From Candidatus Saccharicenans sp. (GTDB lineage Bacteria > Acidobacteriota > Aminicenantia > Aminicenantales > Saccharicenantaceae), in assembly GCA_024653405.1 (NCBI GenBank), contig JANLGB010000040.1, forward strand, positions 1 to 13,640: 13,640 nt of DNA, read 5' to 3'. A program made the position numbers and the translations under genes. The notes beneath the pieces are model-generated. The model saw nothing but the letters and a program-made list of their open reading frames with translations. It was not told the origin of the DNA and did not search any database. This document shows, piece after piece, positions 1 to 8,841 of the stretch. Position 1 is the stretch's first letter. Every line of letters starts with the position of its first letter.

Positions 1-726
1 TTTGAGGCGAAGCAGAAGATGGTCTTCCTGTCCGGCTTCTTTCCAGGCCTGCTGCCGGAGCAGGCAGGCCGAGCAACGGCCGCAAGGGATTTCATTTCCC
101 GAATAACAGCTTACAGAATAGGAATAGTCGGCTCCAAGCTTCAGTCCCTGCCTAATGATCCCAGCTTTCTTCAATTTAAGGAAAGGAGCCAGTATCCTGA
201 ATTTTTTCCGACTGAATTTCGCTCCAGTCCCTTCGTTAACAGCCCGGTTCATGGCCCGAACAAAAGTGGCCGTGGTGTCCGGATAATGGGGCGAGTCAAT
301 GACGTTAAAGCCGCAGATAATATCCCTGATTCCCAGGCTTTCGGCCAGGGCGGCGGCGATGGCCAGAAAGATACCGTTGCGGAAGGGAACATAGGTTGCC
401 GGCAAGCCTTCTTTAATCTCTTCTATCTTCCTAAACTCAGGCACTTCAATTCTTTTATCGGTCAGGGCTGAGCCACCCACCTGGCGCAGGTCAATTTTGA
501 TAAATTTTGGTTCCAGGCCGAGCCGGGCGCAGGTCTTCCGGGCCATTTTTATTTCCACCCGGTGCCTCTGGCCGTAATCAAAGATAACCGGCTCAACCTT
601 CTTATATTTCCTTAAAGCCCAGAACAGGGCAGTGGTCGAATCAATCCCGCCTGAAAAAAGAACCAGGCAGCGGTCCTTCTTCTTTTTCTCCGAAAAAGGT
701 CTTTTGTTAACCTTATTATTAGTCAT
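1..726 (-). CDS. queC: 7-cyano-7-deazaguanine synthase QueC, 3' end cut by window edge
   Basis: Read on the minus strand from ATG at 726-724, the frame stays open to base 1 (242 codons, no stop), so the C-terminus lies outside the window. QueC converts 7-carboxy-7-deazaguanine to preQ0 using ATP and ammonia, a cytoplasmic step of queuosine biosynthesis. Seen: PP-loop SGGIDSTT at residues 25-32, the QueC-type TYVPFRN at 111-117, and a zinc-binding C-x7-C-x2-C-x2-C cluster (Cys207, 215, 218, 221). An AGGA ribosome-binding site lies 7 nt before the ATG. The segment around residues 141-152 reads NVIDSPHYPDTT where many QueC proteins have a DYSGYPDCR-like stretch, so this may be a divergent clade. 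The first 19 residues are Lys-rich and not conserved. Only a few residues should be missing, since the family is about 220-250 aa. No other queuosine gene is visible. Confidence 0.93.
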   Translation of the reverse strand, partial: MTNNKVNKRPFSEKKKKDRCLVLFSGGIDSTTALFWALRKYKKVEPVIFDYGQRHRVEIKMARKTCARLGLEPKFIKIDLRQVGGSALTDKRIEVPEFRKIEEIKEGLPATYVPFRNGIFLAIAAALAESLGIRDIICGFNVIDSPHYPDTTATFVRAMNRAVNEGTGAKFSRKKFRILAPFLKLKKAGIIRQGLKLGADYSYSVSCYSGNEIPCGRCSACLLRQQAWKEAGQEDHLLLRLK

Positions 727-747
727 CTTCAAGTCCTGACTGCTTTA

Positions 748-776
748 ATCATACCCCAGGGCCGGCTCGGGCTCAA
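748..776 (-). promoter_or_regulatory. Predicted sigma70-type promoter of queC
   Basis: On the minus strand, TTGAGC (plus 771-776) is separated by exactly 17 nt from TATGAT (plus 748-753). The expected start of transcription is near 741, giving a leader of only about 15 nt. That leaves no room for a preQ1 riboswitch in the leader. This is a motif match only. Confidence 0.5.
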
Positions 777-814
777 CCGGGGAAAGGAAGTTAGATTTGC
801 CAGCCGTTTTCGCT

Positions 815-835
815 ACAGGCTCAAGCCAAGCCTGT
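815..835. repeat. 7-bp inverted repeat in the divergent queC/OMP promoter region
   Basis: ACAGGCT (815-821) and its perfect reverse complement AGCCTGT (829-835) flank a 7-nt spacer. The repeat lies between the two predicted divergent promoters, about 33 nt upstream of the -35 box of the beta-barrel gene. It could be a dimeric regulator site or a small hairpin. It is short enough to arise by chance. Confidence 0.3.
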
Positions 836-868
836 TCGGGCCGCTTTCACCCGGCGCATCGGTGGATA

Positions 869-897
869 TTGCTTTGCCGTCCCCAAGCCATTATATT
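869..897 (+). promoter_or_regulatory. Predicted promoter of the beta-barrel protein gene
   Basis: TTGCTT (869-874), a 17-nt spacer and TATATT (892-897) sit about 50 nt before the start codon of the outer-membrane protein gene, in a local AT-rich patch. The expected transcription start is near 904. This is motif-based only. Confidence 0.45.
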
Positions 898-947
898 TTA
901 ATAAGGTAGGAAAATTTCTTATCCCTGCTTTCAGTAGGAGGACCGGA

Positions 948-1652
948 ATGAAAAAAGTGGGCCTGGTTTTAATTATTCTTATTAATTTAGCCTGGCCGCT
1001 TCAGGCAATAGAATTCAAGAGAATCATCGGGCCGGTGTTTTCCAGTTTTTCCCGGCCCTGGCCAGTTCCTCACCCGGAAATCTACCCGGTTGATAATAGC
1101 GGCGGCAGCAGCCCGAGCCCTTTTAAGGACAACCGGTTTTCCTTTTTTGGCGGACTGGGTCTGGAATTTTCCCTGTCCCGGGTGCTGGAACTCGGATTGG
1201 AGACTCTCTATAAGGAAACCGGCAGCCAACACCGGGTGGACACTGGCTTTTTTGATTCTTACTTTTATGAGTTTCAGCTAAAAGAGATTTCCTGTCTGCT
1301 GCTCCTTAAGACCCATTTCTGGAAAGGGTCGCGACCCTATTTCCTGGTTGGGGCGGACTTTTCTTATATTCTTTCTAATCGCTGCCAGGTTTTCTACCAG
1401 CCAGAAGCCAGCCAGGTCCGGGAAAAGGTGCTGGAAGCCGACCTCAAAAGCCTGACCCGAAAAACTGACCTGGCCTTGGTCCTGGGGCTGGGGTTGGATG
1501 CGGGAATCTTTAAGAGAATAGTGTCAGTAGAATGCCGTTACGAGCTCGGGCTGCCGGACCTGTACCGGGGACCGATGCTGGCTAATGATGGAAGACCGGT
1601 GACGGTGCGCAGTCGCCAGTTTCTCCTGATCATAGGTTATGGCATAAGGTAA
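948..1652 (+). CDS. Outer-membrane beta-barrel protein, OMP_b-brl-like
   Basis: A 234-aa protein with a clear Sec signal peptide: Lys2-Lys3, a hydrophobic core at 5-19, and predicted cleavage after LQA at residue 20. The mature part alternates aromatic and hydrophobic residues in short strands: FFGGLGLEFSL, LELGLETLY, ISCLLLLKTHF, RPYFLVGADFSYIL, LALVLGLGLDAG, VSVECRYELGLPDL and a terminal FLLIIGYGIR. The order 'LLLK...PYFLVGADFSY...LVLGLGL...RYELGL' resembles the outer-membrane beta-barrel families around PF13568/PF13505, which form 8-strand barrels of about 200 aa. Family membership is judged by eye. A perfect AGGAGG (936-941) lies 6 nt before the ATG and fixes the start. The gene is monocistronic as far as can be seen and divergent from queC. 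Its specific role is unknown. It does show that the organism probably has an outer membrane. Confidence 0.75.
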   Translation: MKKVGLVLIILINLAWPLQAIEFKRIIGPVFSSFSRPWPVPHPEIYPVDNSGGSSPSPFKDNRFSFFGGLGLEFSLSRVLELGLETLYKETGSQHRVDTGFFDSYFYEFQLKEISCLLLLKTHFWKGSRPYFLVGADFSYILSNRCQVFYQPEASQVREKVLEADLKSLTRKTDLALVLGLGLDAGIFKRIVSVECRYELGLPDLYRGPMLANDGRPVTVRSRQFLLIIGYGIR

Positions 1653-1812
1653 GTTTTGCCCATTTCTGGTCCCGGTAGGTAATCATATTTTTTTCTGGGG
1701 ATGAATTTCTTGGCCAGGGCTGGGGGCGACGCCAACCCCGGACGAACCTCAAATTCTCATCATATTGTGACCAGGGTGGGCCCCTTGGCCTGATTGACAT
1801 AACCAGCCTTAG

Positions 1813-2610
1813 ATGTTAAGTTTTATTTCAATGACCCTGGATAATCTAGAACGACAACTGCAAACCCTGGAAAAGGGCAGCCGCTTCATACTCCGGGACG
1901 ACCTTTATGATTTAACCGAGCTGGAACAGCTATTGGAGAAAGCCGCAGCCCGGAAGTTGAAAATTGCCCTGCTTGATACCGGGAAGCTAGCCCCGGCTGA
2001 CCTGGAGCGACTGTCCGCTTTTGTCTTCTCCTTTTATACCTCTGATACCGCCCGACCAGACTTTCAGGTTTTGAGCCAGCTGTCCCTGACCTTAAGCTCG
2101 GGAGGCTGCCGGCTTAGGTATTTTATCCAGGGCCAGCTTGAGGATAGTTCTGACCTTTTTTCTAACGTGGAACTCTTCGATTCCATATTTATATCAGGGC
2201 GAGACCGGGCCCGACCGCTGGACCAGCTCGGCCGGCTGGCTGAGGAAGTTTCCCACTCCCGCTCAACCCTTGTTTATTACCATCATCAAAAGCCGGAAGA
2301 AAACCTGGCCTCTATCGGTCTAAAGAATTGCTGGATTCACCTTTCCAGCAAGGCTATTACTGAAGAGTCCGAGATTATGATCCTGGACATTATGAAAAAC
2401 ATTATAAAGAACAAAGGCCGCCTGGTGGTCCATGTGGACCGCAGCCTGCCTTATGCCTTCCTAAAAGAGCTGGAGGAAGCTGGCGCTTTTCTGGTGTTCA
2501 ACCTGCCCCCGGTGGAGCCGGCTTCGAGAATATTCCGGCTAATTAAGACCTGGCAGAAGAAAGATCTGCCCGATAAGGCTTTTTACCTCTATAAAGAGAT
2601 TATGGCCTGA
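1813..2610 (+). CDS. Hypothetical protein of unknown family, 265 aa
   Basis: I do not recognise this protein. It has no signal peptide or membrane segment, and the composition is that of a soluble alpha/beta protein. Hydrophobic beta-like stretches (KIALLDTG, CRLRYFIQG, LFDSIFIS, STLVYYHH, CWIHLSS, RLVVHVDR, AFLVFNLP) alternate with charged helices, a pattern of the TIM-barrel or Rossmann type. No catalytic motif stands out. The start is uncertain: neither the ATG at 1813 nor the one at 1831 has a good ribosome-binding site. The 1831 start would give MTLDNLERQL at the N-terminus. Codon use resembles the neighbouring genes, which supports real coding. A 106-nt gap containing a strong promoter separates it from the ATPase operon, so it is probably not a subunit. 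The 160-nt gap upstream (1653-1812) shows only weak, T-tract-free hairpins. Confidence 0.7.
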   Translation: MLSFISMTLDNLERQLQTLEKGSRFILRDDLYDLTELEQLLEKAAARKLKIALLDTGKLAPADLERLSAFVFSFYTSDTARPDFQVLSQLSLTLSSGGCRLRYFIQGQLEDSSDLFSNVELFDSIFISGRDRARPLDQLGRLAEEVSHSRSTLVYYHHQKPEENLASIGLKNCWIHLSSKAITEESEIMILDIMKNIIKNKGRLVVHVDRSLPYAFLKELEEAGAFLVFNLPPVEPASRIFRLIKTWQKKDLPDKAFYLYKEIMA

Positions 2611-2656
2611 GCAGAAGCCGGCCATCCGGCCCGGCCAAAAATCAGGACCGAAAAGG

Positions 2657-2684
2657 TTAACAGAGCAGGTAATTCGGATATAAT
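2657..2684 (+). promoter_or_regulatory. Predicted promoter of the ntp V-ATPase operon
   Basis: TTAACA (2657-2662; 5 of 6 to consensus) is spaced 16 nt from a perfect TATAAT (2679-2684). The expected transcription start is near 2691, giving a leader of about 26 nt before ntpF. This is the only strong promoter seen before the nine-gene run, which is consistent with one long transcript. Confidence 0.65.
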
Positions 2685-2716
2685 ATGTTTTTTGAAACTA
2701 AAAGCGGAAGTTGCCA

Positions 2717-3094
2717 ATGACTGAAAAAGAATTAAAAACAACGGACCAGATAGGAATGGAAGCCGGGCAGGCCCTGCAGCAGGTGAGGCAGGCGGAGGAA
2801 AGGGCCCGGCAGCTGATCGAGGAAACCCGCACCCGGACTGCGCCCGAACTGGTCAGGCAGGCGGCGGATGAAGCCGAGGAACTGCGAAAAAAGATTCTGG
2901 CCGAAGCCCGGCAACAGGCGGAAAAGTTGAAGAAGGAGATAATTGAAAAAGCCCGAGCTGAAGCCGAAAGCATCAGCCGGCAGACTGAAGCCGAGAAAGC
3001 CGAAATCCTGAGGCAAGCTGAAGCCAGCTTCCAGCAGGCGGTGGAGAAAACCGTGGCCAGACTGCAGGAGATCATGGAGTCCAGGAAAGTTTAG
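2717..3094 (+). CDS. ntpF: V-type ATPase peripheral stalk subunit (NtpF/AhaH, G-like)
   Basis: A 125-aa, almost wholly helical and highly charged protein with Glu/Ala/Arg/Gln heptad-like repeats throughout (AEERARQLIEE, ADEAEELRKKILAEARQQAEK, KARAEAESISRQTEAEKAE). This is the right-handed coiled coil typical of the V/A-ATPase G/H stalk subunit, which pairs with subunit E to brace the A3B3 head against subunit I. The length fits the family (about 105-125 aa). The start was set at the ATG at 2717: GGAAG (2706-2710) lies 6 nt upstream of it and would abut the in-frame TTG at 2711. It is the first gene of the operon, as ntpF is in Enterococcus hirae, and its stop is 2 nt before ntpI. Sequence identity alone is weak in coiled coils, so the assignment rests on position plus composition. 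Confidence 0.85.
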   Translation: MTEKELKTTDQIGMEAGQALQQVRQAEERARQLIEETRTRTAPELVRQAADEAEELRKKILAEARQQAEKLKKEIIEKARAEAESISRQTEAEKAEILRQAEASFQQAVEKTVARLQEIMESRKV

Positions 3095-3096
3095 CC

Positions 3097-5524
<2,428 letters not shown>

Positions 5525-5541
5525 TCGCGGCCGGAGACAAG

Positions 5542-5958
5542 ATGAGCCTGGAAAAAATACTGGAAAAAATCGAACTGGACGCCCGGCAGGAAGCAGAAAA
5601 AATTCTGGCTGAAGCCCGGGAGAAAGCAGAGCGGATAAAGAAAGAAGCTGGCCAGAAAGCCCGGGAGCAAGCCGAGACGCTCCTGCGCCAGGCCGAGGTT
5701 GAAGCCAGGCTGGAAGCCAGCCGGATTGTCACCCAGGCCCAGCTGCAGAAGAGGATGGAGCTGTTGAAAACCAGGCGGGCTCTGATCAACAGGGTCCTGG
5801 CGGTGGCCCTGCAGAAAGAAGAGCTGAAAAAGGCCAGGCTGAAAAAAGAAATTATCTCTCGCGATGGGGTCAGGCAGGAAAGCCTGTCTTCCGACAGGCT
5901 CCTGGAAGAGCTGACCCAGGCCGTGGAGAACGACGTCCTGGAGTGGCTGAAAATTTAA
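5542..5958 (+). CDS. ntpE: V-type ATPase peripheral stalk subunit E, short form
   Basis: A 138-aa protein. Residues 1-75 are the charged helical stalk (ARQEAEKILAEAREKAERIKK) that pairs with the NtpF product. The end (ISRDGVRQES....DRLLEELTQAVENDVLEWL, about residues 105-137) resembles the last beta-hairpin and helix of E subunits, usually a 'GG..+.S.DG.+..+N.....L.....+...+.+.L' pattern. Typical E subunits are about 185-210 aa. The missing 50-60 residues correspond to most of the C-terminal alpha/beta head that clamps the B subunit. The frame is continuous, so this looks like an internal deletion rather than a frameshift. GGAG (5533-5536) lies 5 nt before the ATG. It sits between K and C, as in the ntp operon. 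The assignment comes from order, composition and the C-terminus. Confidence 0.85.
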   Translation: MSLEKILEKIELDARQEAEKILAEAREKAERIKKEAGQKAREQAETLLRQAEVEARLEASRIVTQAQLQKRMELLKTRRALINRVLAVALQKEELKKARLKKEIISRDGVRQESLSSDRLLEELTQAVENDVLEWLKI

Positions 5959-5959
5959 G

Positions 5960-6748
5960 ATGACCAACAAGGTGACTTCTCTGGATTACGCCTTTGCCGT
6001 CGGACGCGTCCGGGCCCTGGAAAACTATCTAATTCCATACCAGGTTTTCCGGGAAGCGACCGAGGCCGAGACGGCCGGCCGGGCTCTGGAGTTAATTTCC
6101 GATGCCGGGAAGTTCGGGGAGGATCTACTCCTGGTAAACAATCCGGACCAGCTGGACCGGGTTTTGCTTAAAGAAAGAATGGCCCTGGACTTCAACCTGG
6201 AGGAACTCTTCCTGGAGAGAGAGCTTTACCATGCCTATCTGGCCGGCGAAAATCCAGCCGAGATGACCCGTCAGCTGGACCTGGTCAGAAACCTCTTCAT
6301 CCGGAACTACTTCCGGCTGCGGCTGGACCTGGCCAACCTCAAGCTCTTCCTGCGCTGCCGCTACCTGGAGCTTCCAGCCAGCCGGCTGGAAGATAATGTT
6401 CTTCCCGGCGGCTCACTGGAGAAACAGCTATTCCTGGAAAATTATGAATCCTCTGATGAGGAATTTTATCAGTCCATTCGGGCCGGCCGGTACGGCGACC
6501 TCTGGAAGGTAGCCAGCGAGTTTTTGGCCTCTAGGGAAAGCCTGGTCGGTCTGGAAAGGGAGATGGAAAACCTGTCGCTGGCCTATCTGAGACAGGCCAA
6601 GCAGATAACCTTCGGACCGGAACCTCTCTTTGCCTACGGCCTGGCCCGACGGCATGAGCTGAAACTGGTCCGGATAGTTCTGGCCGGAAAATTCCTGCAA
6701 CTTCCGGTCTCATTCCTGAAAGAAAGGATAAGCCAGACCTATGTCTGA
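5960..6748 (+). CDS. ntpC: V-type ATPase subunit C (AC39/d-like), short form
   Basis: A 262-aa member of the V-ATPase AC39 family, the funnel-shaped socket joining the central shaft to the K ring. The N-terminus DYAFAVGRVRALENYLI (9-25) and the C-terminus EPLFAYGLARRHELKLVRIVLAGKF (221-245) ending in ISQTYV are family signatures. One 'LDLANLKLFLRCRYL' element is seen at 122-136. Full-length homologues are about 320-350 aa and generally carry two such 'D..NLK.LLR' elements, so roughly 60-80 residues of the internal repeat appear to be absent. The ATG at 5960 comes 1 nt after the ntpE stop. The end overlaps ntpG by 8 nt, implying coupled translation. Confidence 0.9.
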   Translation: MTNKVTSLDYAFAVGRVRALENYLIPYQVFREATEAETAGRALELISDAGKFGEDLLLVNNPDQLDRVLLKERMALDFNLEELFLERELYHAYLAGENPAEMTRQLDLVRNLFIRNYFRLRLDLANLKLFLRCRYLELPASRLEDNVLPGGSLEKQLFLENYESSDEEFYQSIRAGRYGDLWKVASEFLASRESLVGLEREMENLSLAYLRQAKQITFGPEPLFAYGLARRHELKLVRIVLAGKFLQLPVSFLKERISQTYV

Positions 6749-7091
6749 ATTTGGCCAAATAGCCATACTCGGCGACCGGGACTTCGTCGCCCCCTTTAAG
6801 GTCTTCGGTCTGACCGTCCTGACCCCGGCCAGCACGGAAGAAGCCAGAACCATGCTGGCTCAGGTCGTCCAGGAAAAGTATGCTATCTGCCTCATCCAGG
6901 AAACCTGGCTGGATAGCCTGAAACCTGAGGTGGCAGAATTAAGCCATAAATTTGCTCCGGTCTGTGTTGGCTTTTCCGATTTCCGGGCCAGCTCCGAATC
7001 GGTGGAAAACCTGATGCGGGAGCTGTCCATCAAAGCCATAGGTTCGGACGCACTCTTTACCAGAGGAAGGAAAGAAAATGAAACAAGGTAA
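6741..7091 (+). CDS. ntpG: V-type ATPase subunit F (NtpG)
   Basis: A 116-aa subunit of the central rotor that binds subunit D. The N-terminus IAILGDRDFVAPFKVFGLTV (7-26) matches the family pattern 'IA.IGD.D.V..F...G'. YAICLIQETWLDSL (47-60) corresponds to the '..+I.+TE..A' strand-helix. The C-terminal ELSIKAIGSDALF (94-106) matches the conserved '...+..AIG.D..' end. The length is slightly above the usual 100-110 aa. The gene begins inside the end of ntpC (8-nt overlap; AAAGGA at 6723-6728 is a somewhat distant ribosome-binding site). It ends 14 nt inside ntpA, a strongly coupled arrangement. Confidence 0.9.
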   Translation: MSEFGQIAILGDRDFVAPFKVFGLTVLTPASTEEARTMLAQVVQEKYAICLIQETWLDSLKPEVAELSHKFAPVCVGFSDFRASSESVENLMRELSIKAIGSDALFTRGRKENETR

Positions 7092-8829
7092 GATTATCCG
7101 GGTGGCCGGTCCCCTGGTGGTAGCCTCCGATTGTCTCGGGGCCAAGATGTATGATATGGTCAAGGTGGGACACCTGGGCCTGATCGGTGAAATCATCGAG
7201 CTCAACAACGACCAGGCCTATATCCAGGTTTATGAAGATACAACCGGAGTGGGCCCGGGAGAACCGGTTTTCCTGACCGAAAAGCCCCTGTCGGTGGAGC
7301 TGGGCCCGGGCTTGCTGGGTTCGATTTACGACGGAATTCAGCGCCCGCTTGACGTGATCAGGGCGCGGCATGGGGAATACGTGTCGCGGGGGATTGAGAT
7401 CCCAGCCCTGAACCGGGAGAAGCGCTGGAGTTTTCAACCGATAAAAAAGAAAGGTGATAAAGTTGTGGCCGGGGATATCCTTGGCTACGTCCAGGAAACG
7501 CCGCTCATCCAGCACCGGATCATGGTTCCGGAGAATGGCGACGGGGAAATTGTCGAAATCATACAAGGCGAATTCCCGGTAACCGATGTGATCTGCCGGA
7601 TCAAGAAGGCCTCGGGCGAGTTTAAGGAGCTGAATCTGTTCCAGGTCTGGCCGGTCAGGAAACAGCGTCCGGTCAAAGAAAGGCTGATGCCCTTTGAGCC
7701 GTTGATTACCGGCCAGAGAATACTCGATACCCTGTTTCCCCTGGCCAAAGGTGGAACGGCTTGTGTCCCGGGGCCATTCGGCAGCGGCAAGACCGTTGTC
7801 CAGCACCAGTTAGCCAAGTGGTCCGATGCCCAGATCATCGTCTACGTGGCCTGCGGCGAACGGGGCAACGAAGTGGCTGACCTGCTGCTGAGCTTTCCAG
7901 AACTTAAAGACCCCAACACCGGGCGGCCGCTGCTGGAAAGGACGGTCATCATCGCCAACACTTCCAACATGCCGGTGGCGGCCAGGGAAGCTTCCATCTA
8001 CACCGGGATGACCATTGCCGAATATTTCCGCGACATGGGTTATTCGGTGGCCTTGATGGCTGACTCCTCCTCCCGCTGGGCTGAAGCCCTGAGAGAAATC
8101 GGCGGCCGGATGGAAGAAATGCCAGGCGACGAAGGCTATCCGGCCTATTTAGCCAGCCGCCTGGCCGAATTCTATGAGCGGGCCGGTAAGGTTATCTGTC
8201 CAGGTTCGGAAGGGAGAATCGGGGCCCTGAGCGTTATCGGGGCGGTCAGCCCGCCCGGAGGCGACCTGTCCGACCCAGTGGTCCAGGCCACCCTGAAGGT
8301 GGTCAAAGTCTTCTGGGCCCTGGATGACCGTCTGGCCAACATGAGGCACTTCCCGGCCATCAACTGGTTGCAGAGCTATTCACTCTACCGAGAGTCGCTG
8401 AGAAAGTATTTCGCTGAAAAGGTGGCCGAAGATTTCGTGGAGCTGAGCCAGGAAGCCATGAAACTCCTGGAACTGGAAGCCGAGCTCCAGGAAATTGCCA
8501 GGCTGATCGGCCTGGAATCCCTGTCCTTCAAGGAAAGGCTGATTCTGGAAACGGCCCGGTCCATCAGGGAAGATTTCCTGCACCAGAACGCCTACCATCC
8601 GCAGGATACTTACACTTCAATGCGCAAACAGTACTTAATGCTGCGCACCATCCTGCATTTTCATCACCGGGCCAACCAGGCCCTGGACGAGGGCCTGGAA
8701 TTCAGTGACATCGTTTCCCTGGAAGTCCGCGACCGGATTTCCAAGATGAAATACCTGCCTGAGGATGAAGAAGCCCTGCTTCAGGTGGAAAAAGAAGTGG
8801 ACGCTTCGTTTAAGTCCCTTAAGGCTTAA
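7078..8829 (+). CDS. ntpA: V-type ATP synthase catalytic subunit A
   Basis: A 583-aa catalytic nucleotide-binding subunit of the A3B3 head. Seen in order: an N-terminal beta-barrel (GKIIRVAGPLVVA), the bulge or non-homologous insert region (about 110-200), Walker A GPFGSGKT at 232-239 with Lys238 and Thr239, and CGERGNE at 259-265 with the catalytic Glu261. ALMADSSSRWAEALREIGGRM then precedes the long helical C-terminus. The length is standard for the family (about 580-600 aa). The ATG lies inside the end of ntpG and is preceded by a purine-rich GAGGAAGG site 8-10 nt upstream. All catalytic residues that can be checked by eye are intact. Confidence 0.99.
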   Translation: MKQGKIIRVAGPLVVASDCLGAKMYDMVKVGHLGLIGEIIELNNDQAYIQVYEDTTGVGPGEPVFLTEKPLSVELGPGLLGSIYDGIQRPLDVIRARHGEYVSRGIEIPALNREKRWSFQPIKKKGDKVVAGDILGYVQETPLIQHRIMVPENGDGEIVEIIQGEFPVTDVICRIKKASGEFKELNLFQVWPVRKQRPVKERLMPFEPLITGQRILDTLFPLAKGGTACVPGPFGSGKTVVQHQLAKWSDAQIIVYVACGERGNEVADLLLSFPELKDPNTGRPLLERTVIIANTSNMPVAAREASIYTGMTIAEYFRDMGYSVALMADSSSRWAEALREIGGRMEEMPGDEGYPAYLASRLAEFYERAGKVICPGSEGRIGALSVIGAVSPPGGDLSDPVVQATLKVVKVFWALDDRLANMRHFPAINWLQSYSLYRESLRKYFAEKVAEDFVELSQEAMKLLELEAELQEIARLIGLESLSFKERLILETARSIREDFLHQNAYHPQDTYTSMRKQYLMLRTILHFHHRANQALDEGLEFSDIVSLEVRDRISKMKYLPEDEEALLQVEKEVDASFKSLKA

Positions 8830-8841
8830 AAGGTGAGTAGC

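Noticed and set aside
19..471. 150-codon plus-strand open frame
   Set aside because: It is antisense to queC, whose motifs are unambiguous on the minus strand.
727..747. preQ1 riboswitch in the queC leader
   Set aside because: The predicted leader is only about 15 nt, and no C-rich loop with an A-rich tail of the preQ1 type is seen.
1794..1799. Perfect TTGACA just before the hypothetical gene, as a promoter
   Set aside because: No acceptable -10 box at 15-19 nt; the best match would lie inside the coding start at 1813.
1653..1812. Imperfect GC-rich palindromes (around 1716-1740 and 1771-1788) as terminators or small RNA
   Set aside because: The stems are short, have mismatches and lack T-tracts; nothing distinguishes them from chance in GC-rich sequence.
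2617..2635. GC-rich hairpin GCCGGCC-atcc-GGCC(c)GGC after the hypothetical gene, as an intrinsic terminator
   Set aside because: It has a good stem but is followed by CCAAAAATC, not a T-run, on the plus strand. At most it could help factor-dependent termination.
2711..2716. TTG start for ntpF, two codons before the chosen ATG
   Set aside because: The GGAAG ribosome-binding site abuts the TTG directly but is correctly spaced from the ATG at 2717.
8833..8841. GTG start for ntpB, three codons before the chosen ATG
   Set aside because: The GTG is part of the AGGTGA ribosome-binding site, which is properly spaced for the ATG at 8842.
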